NCBI GenBank assembly: GCA_017991835.1
Contig: JAGOPY010000009.1
Span: 1-64,000 of the forward strand
Reading direction: 5' to 3'
Length of the DNA: 64,000 nt
Source of the DNA: Bacteroidales bacterium
GTDB lineage: Bacteria > Bacteroidota > Bacteroidia > Bacteroidales > JAGOPY01
The first letter of the stretch is position 1; every line of letters starts with the position of its first letter. Shown here piece after piece: positions 7,806 through 17,309 of this stretch. The notes under the pieces are model-generated. The model worked only from the letters and a program-made list of their open reading frames with translations. It ran no database searches and was not told the origin of the DNA. A program made the position numbers and the translations under genes.

Positions 7806-9053
7806 TTAAGATTTCGTTTTCAACAATTCCAGCCTGAGCATATTCAGGGCCGACAACGCGGCGCGGCGGATATTGCGGCCCCTGTGGTCGCCGAGCCGGA
7901 AGAGCTTTGTAGTGGCTCCAAGGCGGGAGGCCACCGCAACCCAAACAGTACCGACCGGTTTTTCCGGCGTGCCCCCGTCAGGACCCGCCACTCCGGATGT
8001 GGAAACCGCGTAATCGGTATTGAACTTTTCAAGCGCCCCCAGCGCCATCTCCCTGACCACCTCTTCGCTGACGGCCCCGTGCCTTGCCAGCGATCCTTCC
8101 GAAACGCCGAGCAAGGCCATCTTGATATCATTGGCATAGGCAACGACCGAGCCCTTGAAGTAATCCGATGAGCCCGGCACGCTCGTGATCAGATGCGCGA
8201 GATAGCCCCCGGTACAGCTTTCAGCCGTGCTCAGCGATTTTCCTTTCTCCCTGAGCAATTTCCCTGCTACAGCTTCCATCGTATCATCGCCATATCCGAA
8301 AATCAGATCGGGGATGATCTCCTCAAGCTTTGCGGATTGAAAGTCAATTTGCTCCTGCAATGTTTCCCTGTTATCCCCGTAGGCATTCAGCCTGAGCCTG
8401 ACAATACCGGGCTGCGGCAGGTAGGCCAGCTTCATGTTCTCCGGCAGGCTCTCTTCCCAGACAGCGATCAGCTCCGACAGGTAGGATTCGCCAACGCCCT
8501 GCGTCAGCAGGGTCTTGCACACCATTACATCGCTATTGGCGCTTTTTTTCAACATCGGGATGACATCGTTGTTCATCATGGCCTCCATTTCGAAAGGGAC
8601 TCCGGGCATCGACACCAGGATCCGCCCTTCTTTCCTGAAGATCATTCCCGGAGCCGTACCGAATTGGTTCATCACCGGGGTGCAGTTCTCAGGGATATCG
8701 GCCTGCTGCCGGTTGGCGGGGCTTAGGTTGCTCGCCCGGGTGGGGAAGAGCCTAAGGATGTTATCGAAGGAGGGCTGATGAAACACCAGCCGGGTTCCAA
8801 AATAATCGCACAAAACTTTCTTGGTGATATCATCCTTTGTCGGGCCGAGGCCTCCCGTCACCAGGATCACATCGCTCCGGCCGAAGGCCACATCCACCGC
8901 TTTCCGGATATCTTCCGCCTCATCCGGAACCACAACCATATTCCTGGCCCGGATTCCGTTCTCCGCCAGTCGCCGTGCCATCCACGACGCGTTGGTATTG
9001 ATTACCTGCCCGATGAGGAGTTCATCTCCTATACTGATAATTTCCGCTTCCAT
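7806..9053 (-). CDS. cinA: CinA family protein (nicotinamide-nucleotide amidohydrolase)
   Basis: The 415-aa protein has the full CinA architecture. The N-terminal MoCF/COG1058 domain (about 1-170) contains VTGGLGPTKDD, and the C-terminal PncC-like amidase domain (about 260-410) contains STAESCTGGYLAHLIT and SGVAGPDGG. The C-terminal domain of this family hydrolyses nicotinamide mononucleotide to recycle NAD; the N-terminal domain is an ADP-ribose pyrophosphatase in some members. The length is standard. It starts with ATG and is divergent from the nucleoside phosphorylase gene, with a 126-bp gap holding a dispersed repeat. Confidence 0.93.
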   Translation of the reverse strand: MEAEIISIGDELLIGQVINTNASWMARRLAENGIRARNMVVVPDEAEDIRKAVDVAFGRSDVILVTGGLGPTKDDITKKVLCDYFGTRLVFHQPSFDNILRLFPTRASNLSPANRQQADIPENCTPVMNQFGTAPGMIFRKEGRILVSMPGVPFEMEAMMNNDVIPMLKKSANSDVMVCKTLLTQGVGESYLSELIAVWEESLPENMKLAYLPQPGIVRLRLNAYGDNRETLQEQIDFQSAKLEEIIPDLIFGYGDDTMEAVAGKLLREKGKSLSTAESCTGGYLAHLITSVPGSSDYFKGSVVAYANDIKMALLGVSEGSLARHGAVSEEVVREMALGALEKFNTDYAVSTSGVAGPDGGTPEKPVGTVWVAVASRLGATTKLFRLGDHRGRNIRRAALSALNMLRLELLKTKS

Positions 9054-9130
9054 GGTGTAAAATTAATATCTCCCGGGAATGGTAATGTAACGGGGGGAAT
9101 TTTAATTTTGATGTCCTTTACATAAGGTGA

Positions 9131-9177
9131 TTTTTTTCACCACGGAGTATACAGAGTTACACAGAGGAGAGACAGAG
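9131..9177. repeat. Dispersed CACAGAG-type repeat, copy 2
   Basis: This copy has the same word order as 154-199: a T-run, TTCACC, GGAG, ACAGAGTTACACAGAGG and a purine-rich tail. It ends 3 bp before the nucleoside phosphorylase ATG, so its GAGGAGA could serve as the ribosome-binding site. Confidence 0.5.
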
Positions 9178-9179
9178 TT

Positions 9180-10043
9180 ATGAAAGAATCGGATTTGATC
9201 GTTAATTCAGACGGAAGCATATATCACCTGAAACTGAGGCCGGAAGAGATCGCGGACCTGGTGCTGGTATCGGGCGATCCGGCCCGCATCGCCATGATTT
9301 CAGACCATTTCGACACGGTGATCTTCAGGCGGCAGAACCGGGAATTTGTGAGCCACATTGGAACGTACAACGGCGCCCGGATCCTGGCCCTATCGACCGG
9401 CATTGGCCCGGATAATATCGACATTGTAATGAACGAGCTCGACGCGCTGGCCAATATCGACCTGGGCTCCAGGGAAATATTGCCTGAAAAACGTTCCCTG
9501 ACGATCATCCGGATCGGCACCTCGGGCACGATCCACGCCGATATTCCGGTCGGTTCCTTTGTGGTCTCTTCCCACGGGCTGGGGATGGACGGTTCGCTGA
9601 ACTATTACGAGAGGTTAAAAGAAGTCACCGACAGCGAATTGACCGAAGCGTTTGCCAGGCAGACCGGATGGCCGGCGCATTTACCGGTGCCCTACATTAT
9701 CCCGGGCAGCAGCGACCTGGTTGAAAAGCTGTCGGGCGCCGGGATCACAGGCATTACGGCAACCGCGGGCGGTTTTTACGGCCCCCAGGGGCGTCAGATC
9801 AGGCTGAACAGCTCGTTTCCGGATATGCTGCCGGCATTGGCCCGGTTTCAGCATAACGGCCACCGGATCATCAACTTCGAGATGGAAACCTCGTCGCTGT
9901 ACGGCCTGGGCCGGATGCTCGGCCACCGGGCAGCCAGCATCTGCGTATTGCTGGCCAACAGGGCTACAGGGCACTACACGCGGAATATACGCCAGGATGA
10001 GGAGCGCCTGATCGGATATGTCCTCGACAAAATGACAAGCTGA
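9180..10043 (+). CDS. Nucleoside phosphorylase (PNP/UDP family)
   Basis: The 287-aa protein belongs to the purine/uridine phosphorylase superfamily, which cleaves nucleosides with phosphate to free base and ribose-1-phosphate. Visible motifs are the phosphate-binding SGDPARIAMI near residues 31-40, STGIGPDNIDIVMNEL, RIGTSGTIH and the late NFEMETSSLYGLG ribose/base-site motif. The family is clear; purine or uridine preference cannot be settled by eye, though the FEMETSSLY form fits the uridine phosphorylase-like branch. It is transcribed away from cinA and lies 51 bp before the SirB1-type gene. Confidence 0.88.
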   Translation: MKESDLIVNSDGSIYHLKLRPEEIADLVLVSGDPARIAMISDHFDTVIFRRQNREFVSHIGTYNGARILALSTGIGPDNIDIVMNELDALANIDLGSREILPEKRSLTIIRIGTSGTIHADIPVGSFVVSSHGLGMDGSLNYYERLKEVTDSELTEAFARQTGWPAHLPVPYIIPGSSDLVEKLSGAGITGITATAGGFYGPQGRQIRLNSSFPDMLPALARFQHNGHRIINFEMETSSLYGLGRMLGHRAASICVLLANRATGHYTRNIRQDEERLIGYVLDKMTS

Positions 10044-10056
10044 ACCAACAAGGCAT

Positions 10057-10064
10057 TATCTTTG
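10057..10064 (+). promoter_or_regulatory. Possible Bacteroidota -7 promoter element
   Basis: TATCTTTG matches the Bacteroidota -7 consensus TAnnTTTG and lies 30 bp before the preferred ATG of the SirB1-type gene. No clear TTG is seen at the -33 position. Confidence 0.3.
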
Positions 10065-10094
10065 TTACAGGGATATTGACAATTGCGGTATTAC

Positions 10095-10967
10095 ATGGCA
10101 AAAAACGGAAATAAGGAACTGGAGGCGCTGATCAGTCTTCTCGATGAACCGGATGAGGATATCTTCCTGACGATCCGCGACCGCATTTTCGCTTACGGGC
10201 TCGATGCGGTGCCTTTCCTGGAGAGCGTCTGGGAGAATGCGTTTGACCCGTTGGTCCAGCACCGGATTGAGGAAATCATTCATAACCTGCAGTTTGAAGA
10301 CCTGAAGAGAGAGATGATGCAATGGGCCCGGTTCGGCTATCACGATCTCTTGCAGGGCGCACTGCTGGTCAGCAAATTCCAGTACCCTGATCTCCGGGAA
10401 GATGAGATCATCAAGAAGGTCGGCCAGTTCTCGCAGGATATCTGGCTCGAACTGAACCAAAACCTCACCGGCCTCGAAAAAGTCAAGGTGATCAACCACA
10501 TCCTTTTCGACACGCACAAACTGGCTGGCAACCTGGCCAATGTCAATTCGGCCGATAATTACTTCCTCAATTCGCTGCTGGACACGAAAAAAGGCAGCCC
10601 GCTGCTGCTGGGGATCGTTTACATCTCCATTGCCCAGAGCCTGAAGATCCCGGTTTACGGTGTCGACTTACCGCGGCACTTCGTACTGGCTTATACCGAT
10701 GAGATCATCCTGGCGCCGCGCGACATTCCCGAAGGCGACGTGATGTTTTACATCAATCCATTCAATAAGGGCGCGGTTTTTACAAAAAATGAGATCGACC
10801 TGTTCATCAAACAGCTTAAACTGGAGAGCAAAGAATCATATTTCACCCCTTGCGACAACAAAACCATCATCCGGCGGATGATGAACGAACTGATCTATAT
10901 CTACGACCAGTCGGGCAATCCCGTAAAAAAAGATGAGATGACCGAATTGATGGGGATGATGGATTAA
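10095..10967 (+). CDS. SirB1/transglutaminase-like family protein
   Basis: The protein (290 aa from this ATG) matches the SirB1 N-terminal (transglutaminase-like) family. The core reads KKGSPLLLGIVYISIAQ and PVYGVDLPRHFVLAY. As usual in SirB1 proteins, the transglutaminase Cys is missing, so enzyme activity is unlikely; the role is unknown. The reading frame also opens at a TTG at 10083, but the ATG at 10095 is preferred. Its 3' end overlaps the convergent T9SS cargo gene by 4 bp. Confidence 0.8.
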   Translation: MAKNGNKELEALISLLDEPDEDIFLTIRDRIFAYGLDAVPFLESVWENAFDPLVQHRIEEIIHNLQFEDLKREMMQWARFGYHDLLQGALLVSKFQYPDLREDEIIKKVGQFSQDIWLELNQNLTGLEKVKVINHILFDTHKLAGNLANVNSADNYFLNSLLDTKKGSPLLLGIVYISIAQSLKIPVYGVDLPRHFVLAYTDEIILAPRDIPEGDVMFYINPFNKGAVFTKNEIDLFIKQLKLESKESYFTPCDNKTIIRRMMNELIYIYDQSGNPVKKDEMTELMGMMD

Positions 10968-12538
10968 TGGACCACAAGCTTCCCCTTATACCGCTTACTA
11001 TTCCGGTCAGTCACCACCACCACATACATCCCCGGCGGATAACCCGACACATCCAAAACAAGCATCCGGTTCACCGGCACCTCTCCTTGTCCCCCCATCT
11101 CCTCGTCTCCCCGTCTCCCGGTCTCCACCTCCCTTCCAAACACATCATACACAGTTATTTCCACTTTCCCCGCAGCAATAACATCAGGCAGCATCAGCAT
11201 TACCCAATCCCTTGCCGGATTTGGTGAGATTTTAACCGTGGATTCGTATTCTTCTTTAGTTGGCAATTCATCGATGTTTACAAACAGGCCGCAATCCAGC
11301 GCTACGGTATCCGAATGGATCTCATACGGGCACAGGCTGTCGTAGGTAAGTGGTTGGGTGTAAAGGGTGTCATCCTCAAGGTTTTCGTTCATTTTCCAAA
11401 GGTAGATGTCCCAGTTGCCGTCGACATAAAAAGTACCGATTGCGAGAATTTTACTATCGAATGATTTAATTATGTTGGTTGGAGCACGCTCGTCATCAAG
11501 CAATAATCGTTGTAATAATAAATTTCCTGATGTATCTGTTTTATAAATTTCACAGTATCCGGTAAATAAGGTATGATCGTTTGTCCATGTCAATCCAATA
11601 TACATTGTAGTGTCGCCTACTAATAACAGTGATGCTGCACCACCATTATAAATGGTATCACTCATCAGTGCATATTGGCTTAAAACTTCTCCGTAAGTGT
11701 TGAATTTAAGTAAATAAGGAACCTTTGGAAGATTGGAAATCTTTAGATGTGAAGCATTGTAGATTATGCCACTTTGAGTAAAAATGGAACGTCCAGCGAA
11801 TCCAGCAGCACCGACAGGCCATTTTAGATTCCATAGTTCATCCCCAGTTGTATCGGTTTTTATAAAATATGGTGTAAGAGGGCTAAAGCCACTTCCAGAG
11901 ACCAGGTAATTGCTATCTGGCATCAAATCGAGGTACATTCCATCTTCATTGGCAACGGTAGAGTCTTCCTGTGCGAGGTGTTTGATCCACACCGGCTCTC
12001 CCTCTGCATCCATCTTGACCAGGCTGATCCGGATGTGCTGTGCATCGCCACCGTAATACGCAAGCATCCCTAAAAATTGCCCATCCGGCAGATGTATAAC
12101 ACCGGTGGCATGATTCATTTGGTCTGATAAGTAAATCTTACACCATTCAATTTCACCACAGGGATCAAGTTTTACAAATAAGGGATCTCTCCAGCTATCA
12201 ACCTGGGCTGTGGCGCCACATAAAATTAAACCTTCATTATCCGTTTTATCGAAATCAATGAAAAAATTTTCAACGTTAAAATCGCCAAATTTTTTATCCC
12301 AGAGGACATTCCCGTTGATGTCCGTTTTGATTAGCCATCCGAATTTAAATAGCTCAGCATTTTTGTCAATGGAACCACAAATAAGAAACCCGTTGTCATA
12401 ACTCTCAATTAAATCCCTACCATATGCGCTTATAGCATCTCCATATATTTGGGGCCATGTTTGGGAAAAGCTAAGGCAAGATGATATAAGAAAATAGGTT
12501 GCCAAAATTCTTTTTAAACTTATTGATTTCATCCTCAT
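10964..12538 (-). CDS. Secreted T9SS cargo protein with delta-60-like repeats
   Basis: The 524-aa protein has an N-terminal signal peptide (about 1-26, ending SLSFSQ). It then carries several copies of a 'KxDxxGxxxW' type repeat (KTDINGNVLW, KMDAEGEPVW, KTDTTGDELW, KTDTSGNLL), which suggests a beta-propeller. The C-terminal about 85 residues are a type A T9SS sorting domain: ISPNPARDWV, then VEITVYDVFGREV and SGYPPGMYVVVV. It should be exported by Sec, then by the T9SS to the surface or medium. The sorting domain contains an inserted low-complexity stretch (GRRGDEEMGGQGEVP) encoded by an 8-bp repeat array. No enzymatic motif is visible. Confidence 0.85.
   Translation of the reverse strand: MRMKSISLKRILATYFLISSCLSFSQTWPQIYGDAISAYGRDLIESYDNGFLICGSIDKNAELFKFGWLIKTDINGNVLWDKKFGDFNVENFFIDFDKTDNEGLILCGATAQVDSWRDPLFVKLDPCGEIEWCKIYLSDQMNHATGVIHLPDGQFLGMLAYYGGDAQHIRISLVKMDAEGEPVWIKHLAQEDSTVANEDGMYLDLMPDSNYLVSGSGFSPLTPYFIKTDTTGDELWNLKWPVGAAGFAGRSIFTQSGIIYNASHLKISNLPKVPYLLKFNTYGEVLSQYALMSDTIYNGGAASLLLVGDTTMYIGLTWTNDHTLFTGYCEIYKTDTSGNLLLQRLLLDDERAPTNIIKSFDSKILAIGTFYVDGNWDIYLWKMNENLEDDTLYTQPLTYDSLCPYEIHSDTVALDCGLFVNIDELPTKEEYESTVKISPNPARDWVMLMLPDVIAAGKVEITVYDVFGREVETGRRGDEEMGGQGEVPVNRMLVLDVSGYPPGMYVVVVTDRNSKRYKGKLVVH
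11078..11133. repeat. 8-bp tandem array inside a T9SS sorting domain
   Basis: Seven successive octamers on the plus strand (cacctctc, cttgtccc, cccatctc, ctcgtctc, cccgtctc, ccggtctc, cacctccc) lie within the C-terminal domain of the cargo gene at 10964-12538. They encode a polar Gly/Glu-rich insert between two strands of the sorting domain. Confidence 0.55.
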
Positions 12539-12615
12539 ATACGAATAACATAGAATCGTGAGAAAATAAAGTGAGTAATTAATGGCTGCAAATAATCAAT
12601 ACCTTAATTTCGATT

Positions 12616-15600
12616 TCATTTACGACCCTTAATTAAAATCTTAGAGGATAAAAACTTTTGTTCAGCAAACAATTGGATTAAGTAAATTCCATCAGAATAA
12701 TATGATAAATTAATAATTTGTTGGTTTTGCATCGAACTTAATATAATTCGATCTAATTCTTTCCCATTAAGATCAAATAAAATGAGGCTTCCTGTCAGGC
12801 CTTTATCAAGCATATTAAAATAAACCACTACATAATCTCCGCAAGGATTTGGGAAGAGGAACAGGCTATTATCATCAGGGAATCCTGCTTTTTTTGGATC
12901 AAGTGTGTAATACGAAGGGTACTTTTTCACTTCCATCGGAAAATATACCGATTCCGTGTATTCGATATGCCTTCCTTTGATTAACAGCGCCCTGGCATAA
13001 TCGCTGACTAACAGCAGACCGGCATTCATTATATTTACAAGTTGCTGAACGCTTGAGGAATCGAGCTGACGGGCATGAAGGCTGCTATCCTTCATTAATT
13101 GGAGAATATTGAAATAATCAAGATAATCCTGGTAAACGGTTAGTTCCTGAGATGATAATGCGAACTCAGAAGTAATATCTGATAGAGTATTTTGAGCCTG
13201 TACCTCATTTTCATCCTCCCAATAAGAAAAAGCAAGGCGGTATTTTGATTGAAGTGTATTTTCATAAAGGTATAGACCAATCAGGCTATCTTCAGCATTA
13301 GATAATGTCGAGTCGGACAAATATTCCCGGACCAGGCTGTTGACAGCTCTTGTCCGGTAATTCTGCCAATACCCTATCTTTGATTCAAGGCTTTCGAGGT
13401 CACCGATCTGGTGTAAGCCTTGCATGATATCGGCCATCATGTATTCTGGCAGGGGATCATAGCGTAAGTCTAGTGCATCGATAATTTCACCGGATTTTGC
13501 TGATTGTGGATTTGCGGTGAGTATATCACGGATCATGGCATTGGGTAGGACATTCTCTTTATAAATGGCCTGCTTCATTACCGTATCCGAGAGATAGGGC
13601 GACCCGGAAAGCAACTGCTGCTGAAGTTCCAGCGCCTCCTCCGGTATACTGGTCATAATATCGAAATCCAAACCTTCTGTATCTCCACCATCGACCAATG
13701 AATCAAGTTCATTTTCTAGCAACAGCAATTGTTGATCAGCCTCAGTCACAGATATTCGGGGGTTTTCAAAATATTTAAGTTCAGGGATTATTAATCGTGA
13801 AGGGCAAGCATCTTCCTTTACATAAAATTTCTGTTTGTTATTCAATGTAATTGTGTTATATGAATAATTTGTAGAATCAGGATAAGTGGCAACTTGGATA
13901 TTATAATCATGATGGTAATAATTAATATGGTCAGCGTCATTAAAATAGCTCCAGTAGTATTTTTTATTTCCGCCATTGTCCACTGCCTGCAGTCCCTGGA
14001 CTTCCGGTGTAAATGTATTCCCGGCCAACGCCGAACTTAACGTATCGTCAGAGCCCTGGCTTTCTTTGATCCCAAGGTACCTGTTGTTGCTGTCGCCTTC
14101 GATCACCAGCATATCGTTCAGGCAGGTGCGGTAATCGTTGCATTTCAGGCAGAGGCCGGTTTTATCGCCCCGGTTAACCCCTTCTGCGATAATGCCTGCA
14201 TCCAGCCCCGTAAAAAAGTTGTTGTAAATCTCGTTTTCATCGTCGCCGGAGTCCTTGATATAAATACCAATCGTAGCAATCGAACCACTGTCGGGCATCG
14301 TGGTCAGGGGACCGGCAAAATAATTCTCCTCCACCTGGTACCCGGTCGAGCCTTCGAGGTACAGGCCGCCAAGGAATGCGTTATCCAAATCTTCGGGAGG
14401 CTCCTGTTCTGTGCAAGTGTAAAAGCGTGAAGTGATCACTGTAGGCTGATGATAACCTGATAAATACATTCCAGCGATGTTGTTGTCGAAGACCGTCTCG
14501 GTCACCCACACATAGTTGTTTCCTCCCGAATTGGTGGCCTTAATCCCATAGCGCAGGTTTTTAAAATAGCACGAATCGTAGTGAATACAAGGAATGGTGT
14601 TCGTATCGCACATGCCCCTGACGTTAAACTCCGCGTCCGTTGCCCATATCCCGATCCCTTTGTCATCGGTTTCAAACGGATTGCCCTCGGTTTCTTCCAT
14701 TTCAAAGGCGCTTGTGTAAAAATCCACCCCGTTTACCCCATCCAGGATGGCGTGTGCCCTGACTTTCTCAATGAGGCCGTCCGGATCATGGGTTCTGAAA
14801 ATACAATCCCTGAAGTGGCTCAGATTTTCCATTTCCTGGTTGCCCGGGTTCCTGTTGATAAACGGAAGAAACTCAACGTCGATTACATTATTCAGGAAAA
14901 TGGCTTTTTCGGCATAGATTGTCCCGCCTGAATAGGCGTAAAGCGTATCTCCGTCATCCGCACGCCCGGCAAAGATGCCCCCCTGGGCATACTCAATTTG
15001 ACCACCGTTGACGACACTGACAAACCCCTGGTTGGTATCGGGGTATTGCGAAAGGGAACTGTCGCCCCAGACCTGGATGCCTTTCCATAACTGGCTGTTA
15101 CAGGCCCGGGTCAGGCAACCGCCATCGACGATAAGCTTTCCTCCCGGTTCAACGATAATATCCGCTTCAGGGCTAAGCCTTACCATACCTTTCACGGTAA
15201 GCTCACCATTTCTCATAATGTGAAGGTCTCTGCATTGCGCACGGCAGGTGTCGCTCCATTCAATTTCAGAAGTGATGGAATCATACCCGGAAGAAGTTTC
15301 ACAGCCATTATAGACCATGGTAAACTCAAAAATAGAATCCATATCGGGTTCATCGAGATAAATATGCACATGAGCGAGCGCTCCGGCCGCGGCGCCCTGG
15401 AACATTTTGATCTTGAACGTTGTAGAGTCAGAGAACATACAGATTGAATCCTCCGGTAAATCAATTACCTGGAATTGATTTGCGGGGTATTGATATTCAA
15501 TGGAAACAATTCCATCGCCGAGGAGCGTTTGATCAAGATTTAGCTGGGCGGTTCCCGAATTGGTAATTTGATAATTATAGACGACATCATTACCGGAATC

Positions 15601-17157
15601 TCCCCCGATCAAATCCAAACTGCCATTTTCGATTATTGTGCCGAGTCCTAAACCACGCTGAACAACCATTTGCGGACTTATTTCAATACCATTATAATTA
15701 GCATCTTTTGGGCCAATACGATTCCTGTTATCATTCCAGTCTTCCTGATCCGAGCATAATAACGGACAAGTGGAAGGTTTTTGTCCTATACCCCAACTGT
15801 AATAACCGTCTTTATCTTTATCCAGGCATTTTCTTTCTAAAGAAACTGAATCATCCCAAACAGGGAGACCGATCATTCTTATCGAATTAAAATCATGGAT
15901 TGAACCAGAAATTGTATCATACGGAATATCTTTCCGCCAACTGTCTTTAAATATCCAATTCGTTATAAAATTGGTATCTACTTCATAACCAATAAGACAC
16001 AAAGCATGGGTATCTGCAGTAATTCCCAAAGCAATCGGGCCATGAGTCATTAATTTGATTTTTAAGCTATCATTAATTGTATCTATTATTGAATTTTGGA
16101 TTGTTATTTTTATTCTATTTAAAGGGTCAGAGCAAAGACTATCCTCGCACTTTTGTGAATTGTGATCATAGTACCCATATTTTAAACAATTTTCTTCAAT
16201 TATCCCTGGAGTTACATACCTCGCCAATGCTTCATAAATATGTCCACCTTCACATCCGCTACTGGACACGCAAAGTACATGTTGTTCCGAAATGTCATAG
16301 TTTAGAGAATCGTTGTAAAATAAATTTAATGTTGCTTCAACAGTACTGGTTGCACTGAATACCCAACAACTCCCACAAATTCCCTGGACCTGTCTTAGCG
16401 GCGTGATCCAGCCATTAACTCCAAAGTCATATTTTGAACCGGGAGTAGCAGCGTCATGTTTATTCCTCCAATCAAAGCTTTTTGGTAGAAGGGAATTTGA
16501 ATCCGGTAAGTTTTCGTGACAAGAAAAGTATTTGAATACACCTCTTTGATAATAATCAAATCCTTGCAAATTGTATTTTTCGTTTGAAAAGATAATGCTT
16601 TTATCCGTATAATATTTTGAGACAATGTTATTATCGTTTGCTGTCCAATTCCAGCCTTTTGCCAGAATATTTATATTCATTTGCTGAACTTTTTCAAGGT
16701 CTTTACTTCGCTTTGCCTGATATTGAAGCAGGGAAGGGTTCTCACTCAGGGTGGCATTTAAACCTAAAGTCGAAATATATAATTCAGCATCAATTATTTG
16801 AATGGTGATCGAAACAGGAATTGTTTCTTCAAGATAACAAGTTTCATCACATTCATACTCAAAATCAAATTCCTTTTCTGTGGCAATTAAAGAATAGGAT
16901 TCATAAATCATCCATTTAGTACCGTTTATATCTGATAGGATTATCCTGACCAAACTGGTATCACTTTTCAGATTCACCGAACCGCTAACGGTTATGCCAT
17001 AAATTGTGTCTTCGGGCGTGAAAGGCTGTATTTCAGCATCTGATGTGAAGGTTTGGTAAATCTCAATCGACTGGGAGTTCACGCTAAGGGTGTTAACAAA
17101 AAATAACACCATAAGCAATCCTGCTATGGCTCTGGTTTTTAAAAAAATTCTTTTCAT
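12616..17157 (-). CDS. Large T9SS-secreted protein with papain-like protease domain
   Basis: The 1513-aa protein has a signal peptide (about 1-29). A C1A papain-like domain (about 230-430) follows, with the oxyanion Gln258, the GICGSCW motif with Cys264, and THALCLIGYE with His384. The third triad position, normally Asn in KNSW, is Asp405 (KDSW). Next is a Cys-rich, Asp/Asn-rich calcium-type stretch (DKDKDGYYSW to DANYNG), then a region with beta-helix-like character, a helical tail, and a T9SS sorting domain in the last 80 residues (FPNPCGDYVVVYF). It is probably a surface or secreted protein and possibly an active cysteine protease. The papain-coding part is much more AT-rich than the middle. 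Confidence 0.82.
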   Translation of the reverse strand: MKRIFLKTRAIAGLLMVLFFVNTLSVNSQSIEIYQTFTSDAEIQPFTPEDTIYGITVSGSVNLKSDTSLVRIILSDINGTKWMIYESYSLIATEKEFDFEYECDETCYLEETIPVSITIQIIDAELYISTLGLNATLSENPSLLQYQAKRSKDLEKVQQMNINILAKGWNWTANDNNIVSKYYTDKSIIFSNEKYNLQGFDYYQRGVFKYFSCHENLPDSNSLLPKSFDWRNKHDAATPGSKYDFGVNGWITPLRQVQGICGSCWVFSATSTVEATLNLFYNDSLNYDISEQHVLCVSSSGCEGGHIYEALARYVTPGIIEENCLKYGYYDHNSQKCEDSLCSDPLNRIKITIQNSIIDTINDSLKIKLMTHGPIALGITADTHALCLIGYEVDTNFITNWIFKDSWRKDIPYDTISGSIHDFNSIRMIGLPVWDDSVSLERKCLDKDKDGYYSWGIGQKPSTCPLLCSDQEDWNDNRNRIGPKDANYNGIEISPQMVVQRGLGLGTIIENGSLDLIGGDSGNDVVYNYQITNSGTAQLNLDQTLLGDGIVSIEYQYPANQFQVIDLPEDSICMFSDSTTFKIKMFQGAAAGALAHVHIYLDEPDMDSIFEFTMVYNGCETSSGYDSITSEIEWSDTCRAQCRDLHIMRNGELTVKGMVRLSPEADIIVEPGGKLIVDGGCLTRACNSQLWKGIQVWGDSSLSQYPDTNQGFVSVVNGGQIEYAQGGIFAGRADDGDTLYAYSGGTIYAEKAIFLNNVIDVEFLPFINRNPGNQEMENLSHFRDCIFRTHDPDGLIEKVRAHAILDGVNGVDFYTSAFEMEETEGNPFETDDKGIGIWATDAEFNVRGMCDTNTIPCIHYDSCYFKNLRYGIKATNSGGNNYVWVTETVFDNNIAGMYLSGYHQPTVITSRFYTCTEQEPPEDLDNAFLGGLYLEGSTGYQVEENYFAGPLTTMPDSGSIATIGIYIKDSGDDENEIYNNFFTGLDAGIIAEGVNRGDKTGLCLKCNDYRTCLNDMLVIEGDSNNRYLGIKESQGSDDTLSSALAGNTFTPEVQGLQAVDNGGNKKYYWSYFNDADHINYYHHDYNIQVATYPDSTNYSYNTITLNNKQKFYVKEDACPSRLIIPELKYFENPRISVTEADQQLLLLENELDSLVDGGDTEGLDFDIMTSIPEEALELQQQLLSGSPYLSDTVMKQAIYKENVLPNAMIRDILTANPQSAKSGEIIDALDLRYDPLPEYMMADIMQGLHQIGDLESLESKIGYWQNYRTRAVNSLVREYLSDSTLSNAEDSLIGLYLYENTLQSKYRLAFSYWEDENEVQAQNTLSDITSEFALSSQELTVYQDYLDYFNILQLMKDSSLHARQLDSSSVQQLVNIMNAGLLLVSDYARALLIKGRHIEYTESVYFPMEVKKYPSYYTLDPKKAGFPDDNSLFLFPNPCGDYVVVYFNMLDKGLTGSLILFDLNGKELDRIILSSMQNQQIINLSYYSDGIYLIQLFAEQKFLSSKILIKGRK

Positions 17158-17309
17158 GCGTTTCAGAATAACTGGTTAATAATGCGGGGGGATAAATTGA
17201 CGCATTAAAGATATGTTATTCCGGGGGTAAAAGCAAGAAAGTTCAAAACTTTTATAGTCTTACCTCAACTCTTAAAGAGGACTAGACAGAGATTCCAGAT
17301 ATCTGCAAC

